NCBI GenBank assembly: GCA_964633285.1
Contig: CAZWGA010000028.1
Location: 4,387-68,386 of the forward strand
Direction: 5' to 3'
DNA: 64,000 nt
Source of the DNA: 20CM-2-55-15 sp964633285
GTDB taxonomy: Bacteria; Acidobacteriota; Terriglobia; 20CM-2-55-15
Shown here: positions 1 through 9,212 of the stretch, piece by piece
Numbering within the stretch: the stretch's first letter is position 1
How the letters are laid out: each line of letters begins with the position of its first letter
Program-made: the position numbers and the translations under genes
The notes under the pieces: generated by a model
What the model was told of the DNA's origin: nothing
What the model saw: only the letters and a program-made list of their open reading frames with translations
Databases searched by the model: none

Positions 1-2197
1 TTCAACGTTGTTCGCCTACACTCCGGCGCGGAATTTGAGCATTACGATTCAGAAGCATTCTGAAATGACCGATGGAGTCTACGTTTCCGGCGACTTCTTC
101 AACGGACTTCAGATCTCTCCGGCCGCAGGCCGGCCGATTATCCCTGACGACGATCGAGCCGGCGCTCCCGCGGTCGCGGTAATCAGTTATGCAGTGGCGC
201 AAAGCCGTTTTGGAAATGCGTCCAATGCCGTCGGACAGTCGTTCTTCATCGATAACATTCCCTTCACCATTGTTGGCGTCGCTCCCCCGGAGTTTTTCGG
301 CGTGGATCCCGCATGGGCTCCCAAAGTGTTTCTACCGATGCACGCCAATCTCGTTGTTCCGGACGGACCATTCCCAACAGACCCGAAGGCATACCTGGAC
401 AATAACTATTACTGGGTTGAGGTGATGGGACGCCTCCGTCCGGGAACGAGTCTTGCCGGCGCGCAGGCTGCTCTCGTGGAACCGTTCCAGCAGTGGGTCG
501 CGACCACCGCCACTACGGATTGGGAACGGTCGGATCTGCCGAAACTCCGATTGGTCGAGGGCGCGACCGGACCGGATCCACTACGCCGCCGGTACGCGCG
601 GCCGTTGGTTGTGCTGACGATATTGGTTGCACTGATCCTGGCCATTGCGTGCGCCAACATCGCCAATCTTTTGCTCGCCCGGGCAACGGCGCGCACGCGC
701 GAGATCTCGCTGAGGCTCAGCCTGGGCGCCGGGCGTCTACGAGTGATCCGGCAACTGCTGACTGAAAGTGTCGTGCTCGCGTCCGTGGGTGGCATTCTCG
801 GGATCCTTGTCGCAATCTATGGCATTCGCTTTCTCACCACATTGTTGGCGATCGATTCGATGGCCGTTCTGCCACGCGCCGAATTGAACTGGAATGTGCT
901 AGCGGTCGCGGTTGTCTTGTCTGTGATCACGGGACTGCTCTTTGGTCTCGCTCCGGCGCTCGGACTCATCCGCGCCGATCTCGTAGCCGGCCTCAAAGAG
1001 ACCCGAGCAGGCATTCGGCCAGTGCGAAGGCGGCTCTCGTCGCTCGACGTTCTGGTCGTTTCTCAGGTTGTGCTGTCGCTCCTGATGCTGGTCGCCGCGG
1101 GTTTGTTTGTCCGGACGCTATCCAATTTGCGCTCGGTCGACGTCGGATTCAACACCCGCAACCTTTTGCTCTTCGAAATCAATGCCCGCCAGGCCGGATA
1201 CAAAGGCGCGGAAATGATTTCGTTTTACGAAGACCTCAAGAGACGCTTTGCTGCCGTGCCGGGTGTTGCCGGTCTCAGCATGTCGAATCGTCCCATCATC
1301 ACCGCGGGTTTTTCACTAGGCATCCGCGTGAATGGCCGGCTGATAGAGAATCGGGATACGCGGATGCTGCTGGTCGGCCCCGGTTTTTTCTCGACGCTGC
1401 AGATTCCAATCGTCATGGGCCGTGAGATCGACGAGCGCGAGAAGCCGGGTTCGCCAATGACGGCCGTAGTCAGCGAACTGTTCGCTCGATCGGCGTTCGG
1501 TGATGAAAACCCTATTGGACGGCATGTGATGGTCGGACGTGATCAACGTGAAGCCGAAATCGTCGGTGTGGCGAAAGATGCGCGGTATGGCGGACTGAAG
1601 CGGCCCTTACCGGCCGTCGTGTACGTCCCATACAATCAGAGCTCATCTACATTCGCGGATCGCATGACGTTTGAGTTGCGTACGGCGGATAATCCCCTGC
1701 TTCACGTCAATACGATCCGTGAGATTGTGCGCAGCCTGAATCCTCTCGTCCCCGTTGCAAAGATGACGACGCAGACGGCCCAGATCGAGGAGACCATCAG
1801 TCAGGAAATCATGTTTGCGCGCGTCTGCACCGCTTTTGCCATTCTCGCACTGGCCATCGCGTGCGTCGGATTGTACGGCACCGTGGCATACAACGTGGCC
1901 AGGCGAACCAGCGAGATCGGAATTCGCATGGCGCTTGGCGCCCCGCGCGCCGGCGTGATGCGCATGATCCTGCAAAAAGTCCTGGCTCTGGTACTCGTTG
2001 CCCTTGGGATTGGCTTGCCGGTCGCATTGAAGGCGTCCACGTACGTGAAAGCCTTTCTGTTTGCAATGACGCCAACGGACGCATGGACAATGGGCGCCGC
2101 GATTTTAATCCTGGTAACAGGCTCGCTGTTGGCCGCGTTCGTTCCCGCACACCGAGCCTCCCGCATCGATCCTCTGGTTGTGCTACGGCACGAGTAA
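1..2197 (+). CDS. ADOP-type ABC transporter permease (MacB/FtsX fold), 5' end outside window
   Basis: The frame is open to base 2 with no convincing start, so the gene begins before the window; the TTG at 8 is not a likely start. The visible ~731 residues show the duplicated layout of acidobacterial orphan permeases: the end of a periplasmic MacB_PCD domain, a first FtsX block (TM near residues 195-215 followed by the cytoplasmic motif ISLRLSLGAGRLRVIRQL), further TM segments near 260-320 and 350-370, a second periplasmic domain, and a second FtsX block near 600-725 with the matching motif EIGIRMALGAPRAGVMRM. The family lies in the inner membrane and is usually encoded without its own ATPase; no ATPase gene lies downstream. 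Substrate unknown. The family call is firm; the role (export or lipoprotein/peptide handling) is inference. Confidence 0.9.
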   Translation, partial: STLFAYTPARNLSITIQKHSEMTDGVYVSGDFFNGLQISPAAGRPIIPDDDRAGAPAVAVISYAVAQSRFGNASNAVGQSFFIDNIPFTIVGVAPPEFFGVDPAWAPKVFLPMHANLVVPDGPFPTDPKAYLDNNYYWVEVMGRLRPGTSLAGAQAALVEPFQQWVATTATTDWERSDLPKLRLVEGATGPDPLRRRYARPLVVLTILVALILAIACANIANLLLARATARTREISLRLSLGAGRLRVIRQLLTESVVLASVGGILGILVAIYGIRFLTTLLAIDSMAVLPRAELNWNVLAVAVVLSVITGLLFGLAPALGLIRADLVAGLKETRAGIRPVRRRLSSLDVLVVSQVVLSLLMLVAAGLFVRTLSNLRSVDVGFNTRNLLLFEINARQAGYKGAEMISFYEDLKRRFAAVPGVAGLSMSNRPIITAGFSLGIRVNGRLIENRDTRMLLVGPGFFSTLQIPIVMGREIDEREKPGSPMTAVVSELFARSAFGDENPIGRHVMVGRDQREAEIVGVAKDARYGGLKRPLPAVVYVPYNQSSSTFADRMTFELRTADNPLLHVNTIREIVRSLNPLVPVAKMTTQTAQIEETISQEIMFARVCTAFAILALAIACVGLYGTVAYNVARRTSEIGIRMALGAPRAGVMRMILQKVLALVLVALGIGLPVALKASTYVKAFLFAMTPTDAWTMGAAILILVTGSLLAAFVPAHRASRIDPLVVLRHE

Positions 2198-2297
2198 GTT
2201 GAAAGTCCTCCCCCGACGTCCGGCAACAGATATGAACGCTCGCCTTTGACTTTGGCATGTCGACTCACTATCCTAGCGCGCAATCCGGAGGCTCTCC

Positions 2298-3923
2298 ATG
2301 CGCCAATCGATCGCGATCGTATTATGTCTTCTGCTCCCGTCGGCGTTTTTCACGCAACCGCAGACATCCGCGGTAAAGAATAGTTTTCAGGAAGTCACGT
2401 CGCATCTCGATCCAGGCGGGAATCTCTACGTTTATTTGAGTACGGAAGAATGGTTCAAGGATCTGACGACGCAGATCAATCAATTTCGCGACCTCGTCGC
2501 CGCGGTTCCGAATACCACTCCGGCAGACAGACAGAACACGAATCTCGCCTTCGGCCTCCTGTCAAATCTCGTCAAGCGGAGCGGTATCGAGGAAATCAGT
2601 GGTTTCGGTATGAGTTCGGTGGCAGTTGAAAAAGGCTTGTATCAAAGCAAATCGATGCTGCATCACTATCGCGGCAACGATTCCGGTTTCCTCTGGTCGA
2701 TATTCGGAAAGCAGGCCCACGCGCTGGATGGACTGGACCTGCTGCCGGCGAATACGGCTTTCGCCGCGTTTTCCGATCTGGACCTGTTCTTACTGTGGTC
2801 CATCCTGGACAGGGAAATCGAACAATCAGGAATTCCCGGCGCCCCTCAGGGACTGCAAACGTTTCGTAGCCAGTTCACGGCAGCGAGTGGAGTGAATTTT
2901 GACAGAGCGATTGCGTCACTCGGGGGTGAATGCGGGGTTGTATTCACGCTGGATGAAAACGGGAACAACAATGCATTCCTTCCCGGGACGACCATTCCGA
3001 TTCCGGAGTTCGCGCTCATGCTGGCATGCAAGGTTAAAGACGACACGATCTTCGATGCTCTGGACTCCAGTCTTAGAACCAATCCACAGGTCATTCGAAC
3101 GAATCGCGGCGGCCTTCGAATGAGGACCATTCCTTCTCCGGCTCCGGCTCCCATCAACATTCGGCCCTCCATCGCCCGAAGCGACAATTATCTTTTTATT
3201 GCTTCGAACGATGTGGTGATCGAGGCGGCTCTCGCAGCGAAAGCCGGGACAAGGCCGGGACTGAAATCCACGGATGAATTCCGAAAACTATCGCAGCGAG
3301 TCCCCGTCCAGGGAAACTCATTTACATTCCGAAGCAGCAGAATCGCAGACATTCTGGCAACACTGGCACGCCTGCAGGCTCCCGCGACCGGCGATGCCAC
3401 GCAGGTTCAGATGCTGTCCAATTTATTCGGTACGCCTGGCATTGCCGGGTCATATTCCGTCGGAGCGAATTCGGATGAAGGCTTTCTATATACGGGGAAT
3501 GGTGGTCAGAATCCAGCGACAACGCTGTTCCTGCTTCCCGCTTCAGCCGTGACGTTGATTGTGGCGACGATTGCTATTCCCAGCCTCCTGCGTTCAAGGC
3601 AGGCCGCACAGGAATCCTCGGCTGTGGCGAATCTGAGGACGATTGCGACGGCGGAAGTTACTTATGCCGCGACCACGCGCGGAAATTACGCGAACCTTCC
3701 AACGCTCATTCGCGAAGGATTGTTGGATTCACGCTTCGCCGGCGCGGTCAGTGGATACGAATTTACGATCACCTTAGCCGGCGGAAGCTATACGGCCACG
3801 GCAAATCCGGTGACACCGAATGCCGGGCGCTACGGTTATTTCGTGGGTACTGACGCCGTTGTCCGATACTCCAGAACACCGAACCTGGCCCCAACGGGAC
3901 AGACCGGAAGACCTGTGCAATAA
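2298..3923 (+). CDS. Secreted protein with a type IV pilin-like C-terminal region
   Basis: 541 residues starting at an ATG with a good ribosome site (GGAGG, 6-base spacer). Residues 1-20 form a signal peptide. The middle part (about 30-400) resembles DUF3352-type secreted proteins of unknown function; this match is from memory and is weak. From about residue 412 there is a hydrophobic helix, then IPSLLRSRQAAQESSAVANL, then a segment with TIATAEVTYAATT and a YGYF motif. This is the usual pattern of acidobacterial type IV (pseudo)pilins after the processed N-terminus. The prepilin peptidase site (G-FTLIE) is absent; ALV-type residues precede the helix instead. The segment therefore looks like a pilin domain fused internally to another secreted domain. 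Function unknown. Confidence 0.75.
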   Translation: MRQSIAIVLCLLLPSAFFTQPQTSAVKNSFQEVTSHLDPGGNLYVYLSTEEWFKDLTTQINQFRDLVAAVPNTTPADRQNTNLAFGLLSNLVKRSGIEEISGFGMSSVAVEKGLYQSKSMLHHYRGNDSGFLWSIFGKQAHALDGLDLLPANTAFAAFSDLDLFLLWSILDREIEQSGIPGAPQGLQTFRSQFTAASGVNFDRAIASLGGECGVVFTLDENGNNNAFLPGTTIPIPEFALMLACKVKDDTIFDALDSSLRTNPQVIRTNRGGLRMRTIPSPAPAPINIRPSIARSDNYLFIASNDVVIEAALAAKAGTRPGLKSTDEFRKLSQRVPVQGNSFTFRSSRIADILATLARLQAPATGDATQVQMLSNLFGTPGIAGSYSVGANSDEGFLYTGNGGQNPATTLFLLPASAVTLIVATIAIPSLLRSRQAAQESSAVANLRTIATAEVTYAATTRGNYANLPTLIREGLLDSRFAGAVSGYEFTITLAGGSYTATANPVTPNAGRYGYFVGTDAVVRYSRTPNLAPTGQTGRPVQ

Positions 3924-3960
3924 AAAAAGGGCCGGCGCCGCCCCACAGCGGCGCCGGCCC
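3922..3960 (-). terminator. Intrinsic terminator of the minus-strand TonB receptor gene
   Basis: A perfect 13-bp inverted repeat (3929-3941 and 3948-3960) encloses a 6-base loop. Read on the minus strand it is followed at once by seven T (A run at 3922-3928), the classic rho-independent layout, about 50 bases after the stop of the minus-strand receptor gene. Read on the plus strand there is no T run, so it mainly serves the minus strand, though the GC-rich hairpin may also slow transcription from the plus-strand gene ending at 3923. Confidence 0.9.
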
Positions 3961-4008
3961 GAGGCCAAACACGAGGATTTTGGGTTGGCCGAACTCTAAT
4001 GACTCAAA

Positions 4009-7000
4009 TCAAAAATGCACCTTTGCCGTTAACTGGAGCTGGCGTGCATTGCTCGCATACACGCGATCCCATGCCGCGAAGTCCACATTTCCCGGTGTCA
4101 GGTAATTTGTTTCTCCGGAGTGGGCGGAATTGTTGACGCGATTGGGCCGGCCGGGAATGTATTGAGGATGGTTGATTGCGTTGTACATATCCACGCGGAA
4201 TTCAACCTTGTAATGTTCCTTGAAGGGAACAATCTTGGCGACGCTCATGTCGAAGTTATCGACTGGACGCATCTGCAGAATGTTCCGCCCGGAAGTGGTA
4301 AAGACGCCGGGGCGGGCGCGAATGTAATACGCATTCGGATTGTTGACGAGGTATGCCACCGTCTGCGTCGCGCCGTTGCGCACGGATGTCAGAGCTGTAA
4401 TGTCGCTTGAAACACCGCGTGTGCCGCTGTTGTTCAGAACAACTCGATCCGTGGCTGCGTCTCCATTAAGGTTTGCATCCATGGCGCTCTGCGGTGTGGC
4501 GTATTCCGGAGATTCATAAAGCCACGCTCCACCGAATTGCCAATGGCCTACAACCTTCTGCAGGAGCAGATTCGAGCTTCGCTCGAACCATGGTGTTTCG
4601 TATTCCCACAGGAAGGTCGCGCGCTGCCTGCGGTCCAGTGCGGAGCTGGCCCATTCCTTTCTTACGTTGTTGAAGTCTTCAGGGCGCCGCGGTGACAGCG
4701 TCGTGGAATTCACTTCGGCAGTGCTGTCATCCATGAGATGACTCCACGTGTAGCCCGCCTTGAACAGCAGGTGATTCGAGAATCGTTTGTTCAAATCGAT
4801 CGCGAGTCCGTGGTAAATCGAATTTCCCTGCGGAACGTACGCCGTAATCGGAAGTGTGAAGCCAAAGGGCCTGTACGGATTCCCGATAGCTGAATCGCGC
4901 TCCGAAGTAAGCTGAGCGAGCGTCAACGGCAGAGCATCCAGCGTTGACTGCGCCGGTTGTGAGAAGAACAGCGGCAGATTGTGATTCGCGGTAACGACCG
5001 CATTTCGATTCAACTGGGTCTGGAAGAGAAGATGAACTCCTCGATTGCCGAGGTAACGCACTTCAGCCGTGTAGTCCTTGCCGAACGTTCGCTGTACGCC
5101 AAGGTTCCAGTTGATGGAGTAGCCCAGTTTCTGATCCCCGAGATACGACGAGGTTGCGGCGCGAGCTGTATCCGGGCTAGCCGCGACCGGAACTGCATCG
5201 GGACGGATACCCCCGCGGGCAAGATATCCCGTGAGATTATCCTTCAGGGTTTCATCAACCGTCGACGTGGCCTGCGGCGGCCGGGCATTCGTGCCGACGT
5301 TGTCGAAGATCAGATCGTAGGCGATACCGAATCCGCCGCGGATCGATGTCGTTGCGCTATTCCCCGGTGTGTATGCGAAACCGATGCGCGGCGCGAAATC
5401 CTTCCTCTGCGCGGCAGGCGCACGGAATGTGATCAATCCGGGAACATCTGCAATGCGGTTGAGATCGAATTCCTTCATCGATGTTGGAACCGATGAATAT
5501 TCGTAACGCAGGCCAAGATTGACCGTGAGACTCCGCATCACCTGCCAGTTGTCATTCGCGTAGAAAAACAACTGATAATTATTCCCGTTGTAATTGCCTC
5601 CAATCGGGCCGATGACGTTCCGTTGCGCCAGGGCATCTGGTGTCAGGTCGCGAAGGAAGCGATCGAGATTCGAGTAGTTGTAGTCGCCGCGAACACGCTG
5701 AATGAATGGAGGGCAGGAGCACGCAATCAGATCGCGGCCATCGAAGCCGAATTTCATGTCGTGTCTTGATTTCACCCAGCTCAGATTCTCGGAAAGCTGA
5801 TATGTGTTCTGACGCGTGGCCTGCGGCGCGTTGGGATTGGGGCCAATCTGGAGATTCAAGTCCTGTTGGATTTGAAGATTCGGAAATTTGTCGAGACCGG
5901 GAAACTTGAAGTCTCCCGCGGACGTGACGCTTGTGTAACGGTTGTATCCAAGCCGCAGTTCATTCGTCATCACCGGCGAGAATGTGTGAAGTTCGGATAC
6001 GGAGATAAACGCCTGCCGGATCGGCCGCGGTAAATAAAAGACCGGCAGATTGACCGAGCCTCCGGTGCCTGTGTCGATCGTATCGATTCGGTTTCCGATA
6101 TATCGTCCGCGCCACTGATCGCGATCCGACTGGTTGTAATCCAGCGATCCAACCCAGCGATATTCGTTTTGAAAATTCGGCCCGATGATTTGAAAGGTTC
6201 CCAGAGGAACATTGACGACCGACGCCGCCGGGCACGGTACCGCCGAAACCGAACATACCGGAGTCGTCTGCGATGCAGCCGGGGCTGCAGGTACGTATTG
6301 TTTCAGAATGCCGAGATTGGGTTGCGACAAACCTGGAATTGTCGCGAGCATGGCATAACCCGCTTCAGTCGGCGCGCGCCGTACTGCGGACGGCGTGCTT
6401 TGCTGGCCGATCGGGTTGTAATCCCAGTTTCCGAAGAAGAAGAGTTTGTTCTTGATGATGGGCCCGCCAACCTGCCCTCCCACGGTACTCTGATCGAAGC
6501 GCGCTTTCTGGAACGGAACTCCGGCCGGCGCCTGGCGTTTTTCCTTTTCATCAACGGCGTTCAGTTTGCGATTTTGAAAATATTCGTAGACGTCGCCGTG
6601 AATATCGTTGGTTCCACCTTGAAGCACCACATTGAATTGGCCACCCGAAGAGTGTCCGAATTCGGCGCTGAACTGGTTTTGTTGAACAGAGAATTCCTTG
6701 ATGCTGTCGACGGGAATATCCACGACGGTACCGGTGACATCCTTGCGATTGTTGTCCGATCCCTCGACCATGAAATTGTTGTTACGCGGCCGCTGGCCGC
6801 CGACCGACGGACCAAAGCCCACGCCCACACCGCCTGCGCTCGCCACACCGGCTCCGGCCAGCGAGAGGTTGTAGACGCCGCCTGCGACGGGATTCGCCGC
6901 GAGCGGTAAATCCGATACCATCTGGCTCGTGTAGTTATTCGTGACGTGTGCGGTTGTGGTATCGATCAAAGCCGGAGCGTCAATGACGCTGATTTCCTGG

Positions 7001-7335
7001 CTCACTCCACCAACGGCAAGCGTGATGTTCGCCGTCGCTGTTTTGTTCAGTTCGACAACAACGTCGCGGCTTGCGGTCGAGAGGCCGCTCGCAGACGCAG
7101 TGACTTTGTACGTGCCGACCAGAAGATTCTTGAATCGATACGAGCCGGTGGCATCCGTCACCGTGGAAGTCTTCACACCTGTTGCCGTGTTTTCGGCTTC
7201 AACTGACGCGTTGGCGATTGCAGCTCCGGTCGCATCGAGTATCGTGCCGACCAGATTTCCGTCCTGTGCCTGTCCAAAAGCCAGCCCGGTCCATGTTCCG
7301 ATTAACAGTATTCCGATCAAAATCCTGGAAATCAT
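4009..7335 (-). CDS. TonB-dependent receptor, Oar-like, with carboxypeptidase-regulatory domain
   Basis: 1,108 residues. Ribosome site GAGGAGG lies 4 bases before the ATG. Signal peptide residues 1-22 (cleavage after AFG). Residues about 25-100 form a CarboxypepD_reg-like beta-sandwich (GTILDATGAAIANASVE, then GSYRFKNLLVGTYKV), followed by a plug domain with NNFMVEGSDNNRKDVTG and EFSVQQNQFSAEFGHSSGGQ, and then a long outer-membrane beta-barrel. It ends in LQLTAKVHF with a terminal aromatic, the usual BAM recognition end. The family imports large substrates or binds extracellular polymers using TonB energy; the substrate here is unknown. The gene is monocistronic with its own terminator. No SusD-like partner is next to it. 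Confidence 0.93.
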   Translation of the reverse strand: MISRILIGILLIGTWTGLAFGQAQDGNLVGTILDATGAAIANASVEAENTATGVKTSTVTDATGSYRFKNLLVGTYKVTASASGLSTASRDVVVELNKTATANITLAVGGVSQEISVIDAPALIDTTTAHVTNNYTSQMVSDLPLAANPVAGGVYNLSLAGAGVASAGGVGVGFGPSVGGQRPRNNNFMVEGSDNNRKDVTGTVVDIPVDSIKEFSVQQNQFSAEFGHSSGGQFNVVLQGGTNDIHGDVYEYFQNRKLNAVDEKEKRQAPAGVPFQKARFDQSTVGGQVGGPIIKNKLFFFGNWDYNPIGQQSTPSAVRRAPTEAGYAMLATIPGLSQPNLGILKQYVPAAPAASQTTPVCSVSAVPCPAASVVNVPLGTFQIIGPNFQNEYRWVGSLDYNQSDRDQWRGRYIGNRIDTIDTGTGGSVNLPVFYLPRPIRQAFISVSELHTFSPVMTNELRLGYNRYTSVTSAGDFKFPGLDKFPNLQIQQDLNLQIGPNPNAPQATRQNTYQLSENLSWVKSRHDMKFGFDGRDLIACSCPPFIQRVRGDYNYSNLDRFLRDLTPDALAQRNVIGPIGGNYNGNNYQLFFYANDNWQVMRSLTVNLGLRYEYSSVPTSMKEFDLNRIADVPGLITFRAPAAQRKDFAPRIGFAYTPGNSATTSIRGGFGIAYDLIFDNVGTNARPPQATSTVDETLKDNLTGYLARGGIRPDAVPVAASPDTARAATSSYLGDQKLGYSINWNLGVQRTFGKDYTAEVRYLGNRGVHLLFQTQLNRNAVVTANHNLPLFFSQPAQSTLDALPLTLAQLTSERDSAIGNPYRPFGFTLPITAYVPQGNSIYHGLAIDLNKRFSNHLLFKAGYTWSHLMDDSTAEVNSTTLSPRRPEDFNNVRKEWASSALDRRQRATFLWEYETPWFERSSNLLLQKVVGHWQFGGAWLYESPEYATPQSAMDANLNGDAATDRVVLNNSGTRGVSSDITALTSVRNGATQTVAYLVNNPNAYYIRARPGVFTTSGRNILQMRPVDNFDMSVAKIVPFKEHYKVEFRVDMYNAINHPQYIPGRPNRVNNSAHSGETNYLTPGNVDFAAWDRVYASNARQLQLTAKVHF

Positions 7336-7470
7336 TCGTCCTCCTCGTGTGCGTTGAGACGTGCAGATTCAAACCCGGGGTGGCAGAGGGCTGAACTCAT
7401 CGGGACGAGTCATCTGAATCAAGGGATGAAACAACAAAACATGAATTCGAATGATCCGGCGGATCAAGTG

Positions 7471-7486
7471 GCGGCCGTGTGGCCGC
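7471..7486. promoter_or_regulatory. Perfect GC-rich hairpin in a divergent intergenic region
   Basis: GCGGCC-GTGT-GGCCGC forms a perfect 6-bp stem with a 4-base loop. It lies in the 231-bp space (7336-7566) between the divergent TonB receptor (start 7335, minus) and the secreted hypothetical gene (start 7567, plus). It could be an operator or a leader structure of the receptor mRNA. Nothing else in this gap is recognisable; no clear -35/-10 pair was found. Confidence 0.35.
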
Positions 7487-7566
7487 TGTACATCCGTGTG
7501 TGATGGACTTCGCCGGGCTTCAAATTTACGGATGCAAAGGACAGAAATCCGTAGAAGACTAGGAAA

Positions 7567-8427
7567 ATGAAACTCTGTCTGCTGGTTCTCGCATTTTGGT
7601 CACAGGAAGCCGAAAGAGCACTCCCGGACAAGGCGGCTTTCATCGCAGGGTTCCGCAAGACGCTGCATGACGATGAGAAGCTCCTCAGTCAGTACACCTA
7701 TACCGAGAAGGAAACGGAGACCACGCTCGATTCGAAAGGCCTCAAGAAAAAGACCGAGATCAATGTGTATCAGGTTATTCACGGAGCCGAAGAATGGCAG
7801 ACATATCGCCGGCATATCGTGAAGAATGGGGTCGCTTTGACCGGAGCGGAGCTTCAAAAGCAGGACCGTGAGGAACAGGAGCGCGTTGCAAAGGAGACTC
7901 ACAAACGGGCGAACCAGCCGGAAGCGAAGCGCCGAGAAGAGAAAGCAAAAGCAGACCGCGACGAGCAGGAAGCTCTCGACGATGTCTTTGCGATGTTCGA
8001 CGTTCAACTGATTCGGCGCGAACCGATCGGTGGTACATCGACGATCCTGGCCAGCTTCAAACCGAAGGCGAGTTACAAACCGAAGACGCGTATCGGGAAG
8101 ATACTCCAGCACATCACAGGCCGCATGTGGATCGCCGAAGACGACCATGAACTGGCCAGAGTCGAAGGCGAAGTCATTGACGCCATTTCAATCGGTGGCG
8201 GATTTCTGGCGAAGCTTCAGAAGGGATCCCGATTCGCTTTCGAACGCCGGAAAATCAATGGCGAGATATGGCTGCCGGTCAGGGAAGAGGCTTTCGTCGA
8301 CGGCAGGCTGCTCCTGGTCAAGGGACTGAAAGAACTCGACGTCGTTGAATACTCGGACCACAAGAAATATTCCGTCGATACCATCCTCAAGTTTCCGGAA
8401 GAAGTCGCCACTCCAAAGCCAGACTGA
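7567..8427 (+). CDS. Hypothetical secreted protein with a charged coiled segment
   Basis: 286 residues; start chosen at the ATG after TAGGA. A short hydrophobic start (MKLCLLVLAF) may be a weak signal peptide. Residues about 95-140 are very rich in Lys, Glu, Arg and Gln (coiled-coil-like). The C-terminal half has the flavour of the LolA/LolB-like or MucB/RseB lipoprotein-sorting fold seen in many acidobacterial secreted proteins: ITGRMWIAEDDHELARVEGE, then IWLPVREEAFVDGRLLLVKG. This resemblance is a memory-based impression, not a computed match. It stands alone between a divergent TonB receptor and a convergent toxin-antitoxin pair. Confidence 0.7.
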   Translation: MKLCLLVLAFWSQEAERALPDKAAFIAGFRKTLHDDEKLLSQYTYTEKETETTLDSKGLKKKTEINVYQVIHGAEEWQTYRRHIVKNGVALTGAELQKQDREEQERVAKETHKRANQPEAKRREEKAKADRDEQEALDDVFAMFDVQLIRREPIGGTSTILASFKPKASYKPKTRIGKILQHITGRMWIAEDDHELARVEGEVIDAISIGGGFLAKLQKGSRFAFERRKINGEIWLPVREEAFVDGRLLLVKGLKELDVVEYSDHKKYSVDTILKFPEEVATPKPD

Positions 8428-8437
8428 CCAACAATAA

Positions 8438-8767
8438 CTAGAGCACCTTCAGTTCAGGCCAGCCGAGTGCGTACCCGAGAGCACGCTTTACTTCACGTTG
8501 CCGATTCGCCGCAACCGATCCGATCGGATTGCTGAGGACAGCTCTGGGGACAACGTGAATGTTGTCAAGATTCGCTACCGAATTCTGTCTCAGACCTTCC
8601 TTTGCGCCGAGAGCGACTTCCTGCGGGATGTTCCGGATCGTTGTGGTGATTTCGGCAATCACGATTTTGCTGAGATACGCATATCCAGCCGTGCGAGTCA
8701 GAAGCAAAACCGGACGCCTGCCGATAGGAGCCGGCATGTTTGCCCATGCGATGTCGAATTGTTTCAT
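8438..8767 (-). CDS. MazF/PemK-type endoribonuclease toxin
   Basis: 109 residues beginning MKQFDIAWANMPAPIGRRPV, the usual opening of PemK/MazF (drive-W-x-x-x-P-x-x-x-x-RPVLLLT). The frame runs further upstream, but the internal ATG at 8767 gives a normal family length and a 4-base ATGA overlap with the antitoxin stop, typical of translational coupling. The family cuts mRNA at short sequence motifs when the antitoxin is lost. The conserved Arg after the P-rich turn and the ARRAVLSNPIGS-like segment near residues 78-90 support the fold. Recognition sequence unknown. Confidence 0.88.
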   Translation of the reverse strand: MKQFDIAWANMPAPIGRRPVLLLTRTAGYAYLSKIVIAEITTTIRNIPQEVALGAKEGLRQNSVANLDNIHVVPRAVLSNPIGSVAANRQREVKRALGYALGWPELKVL

Positions 8768-9033
8768 CTCGCGCGTTTCCTTGAAGCCGTACTCGGTCTC
8801 TTCGACTTTACCGGACTCGCTCGGCCTTCCCATAGCCTGGGATCGATCAGGACATCGTCCGGCGAGTCCGGTTGCCGCCGATATGCTTCCGCCGTAGCCT
8901 GCTCTTCGATTTCCCAAAGGGCTTTGCGAATAGCGTTCCTTATAAACTCTGAACGCCGTCGCGATTTTACCGGCGCTACCTGGTCCAACTGCTCAGCGGC
9001 ATCATCGTCCAGTTCGACTATGAGTGTTTTCAT
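8764..9033 (-). CDS. Ribbon-helix-helix antitoxin paired with MazF
   Basis: 89 residues starting MKTLIVELDDDAAEQLDQVA, with SRRRSEFIRNAIRKALWEIE following: a beta-strand then two helices, the RHH (CopG/MetJ/Arc) DNA-binding fold of antitoxins. The longer upstream frame has no family similarity, so the ATG at 9033 is chosen. There is no ribosome site; a TATACT hexamer ends 7 bases before the ATG, so the mRNA is probably leaderless. A near-perfect palindrome covers the promoter and start (see separate entry), which fits autorepression. The C-terminus is basic and disordered, the usual toxin-wrapping tail. Confidence 0.87.
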   Translation of the reverse strand: MKTLIVELDDDAAEQLDQVAPVKSRRRSEFIRNAIRKALWEIEEQATAEAYRRQPDSPDDVLIDPRLWEGRASPVKSKRPSTASRKRAR

Positions 9034-9046
9034 ATAGTCGAGTATA
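9033..9046 (-). promoter_or_regulatory. Candidate promoter/operator of the toxin-antitoxin operon
   Basis: On the minus strand TATACT (9046-9041) sits 7 bases before the antitoxin ATG, with a TTGCCA-like -35 (9072-9067) at a long 19-bp spacing. The 14 bases 9033-9046 form an imperfect palindrome (TATAGTCGAGTATA, 12 of 14 symmetric) that overlaps the -10 and the start codon, a plausible binding site for the RHH antitoxin. Confidence 0.5.
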
Positions 9047-9212
9047 TAGAACAAATATTGAGGAATGGCAAGGACATCGGGCTTCCGGCTGGAATCGATA
9101 TACTGCGCGCTCCCACATCGACGATACCCACGATTTCGTTTGTTGAAAAATCTGCAGGAAAAGTAGAACATCCCAGCATCAAAGGATGGATATATCCCTG
9201 GGGGAGGGATCT

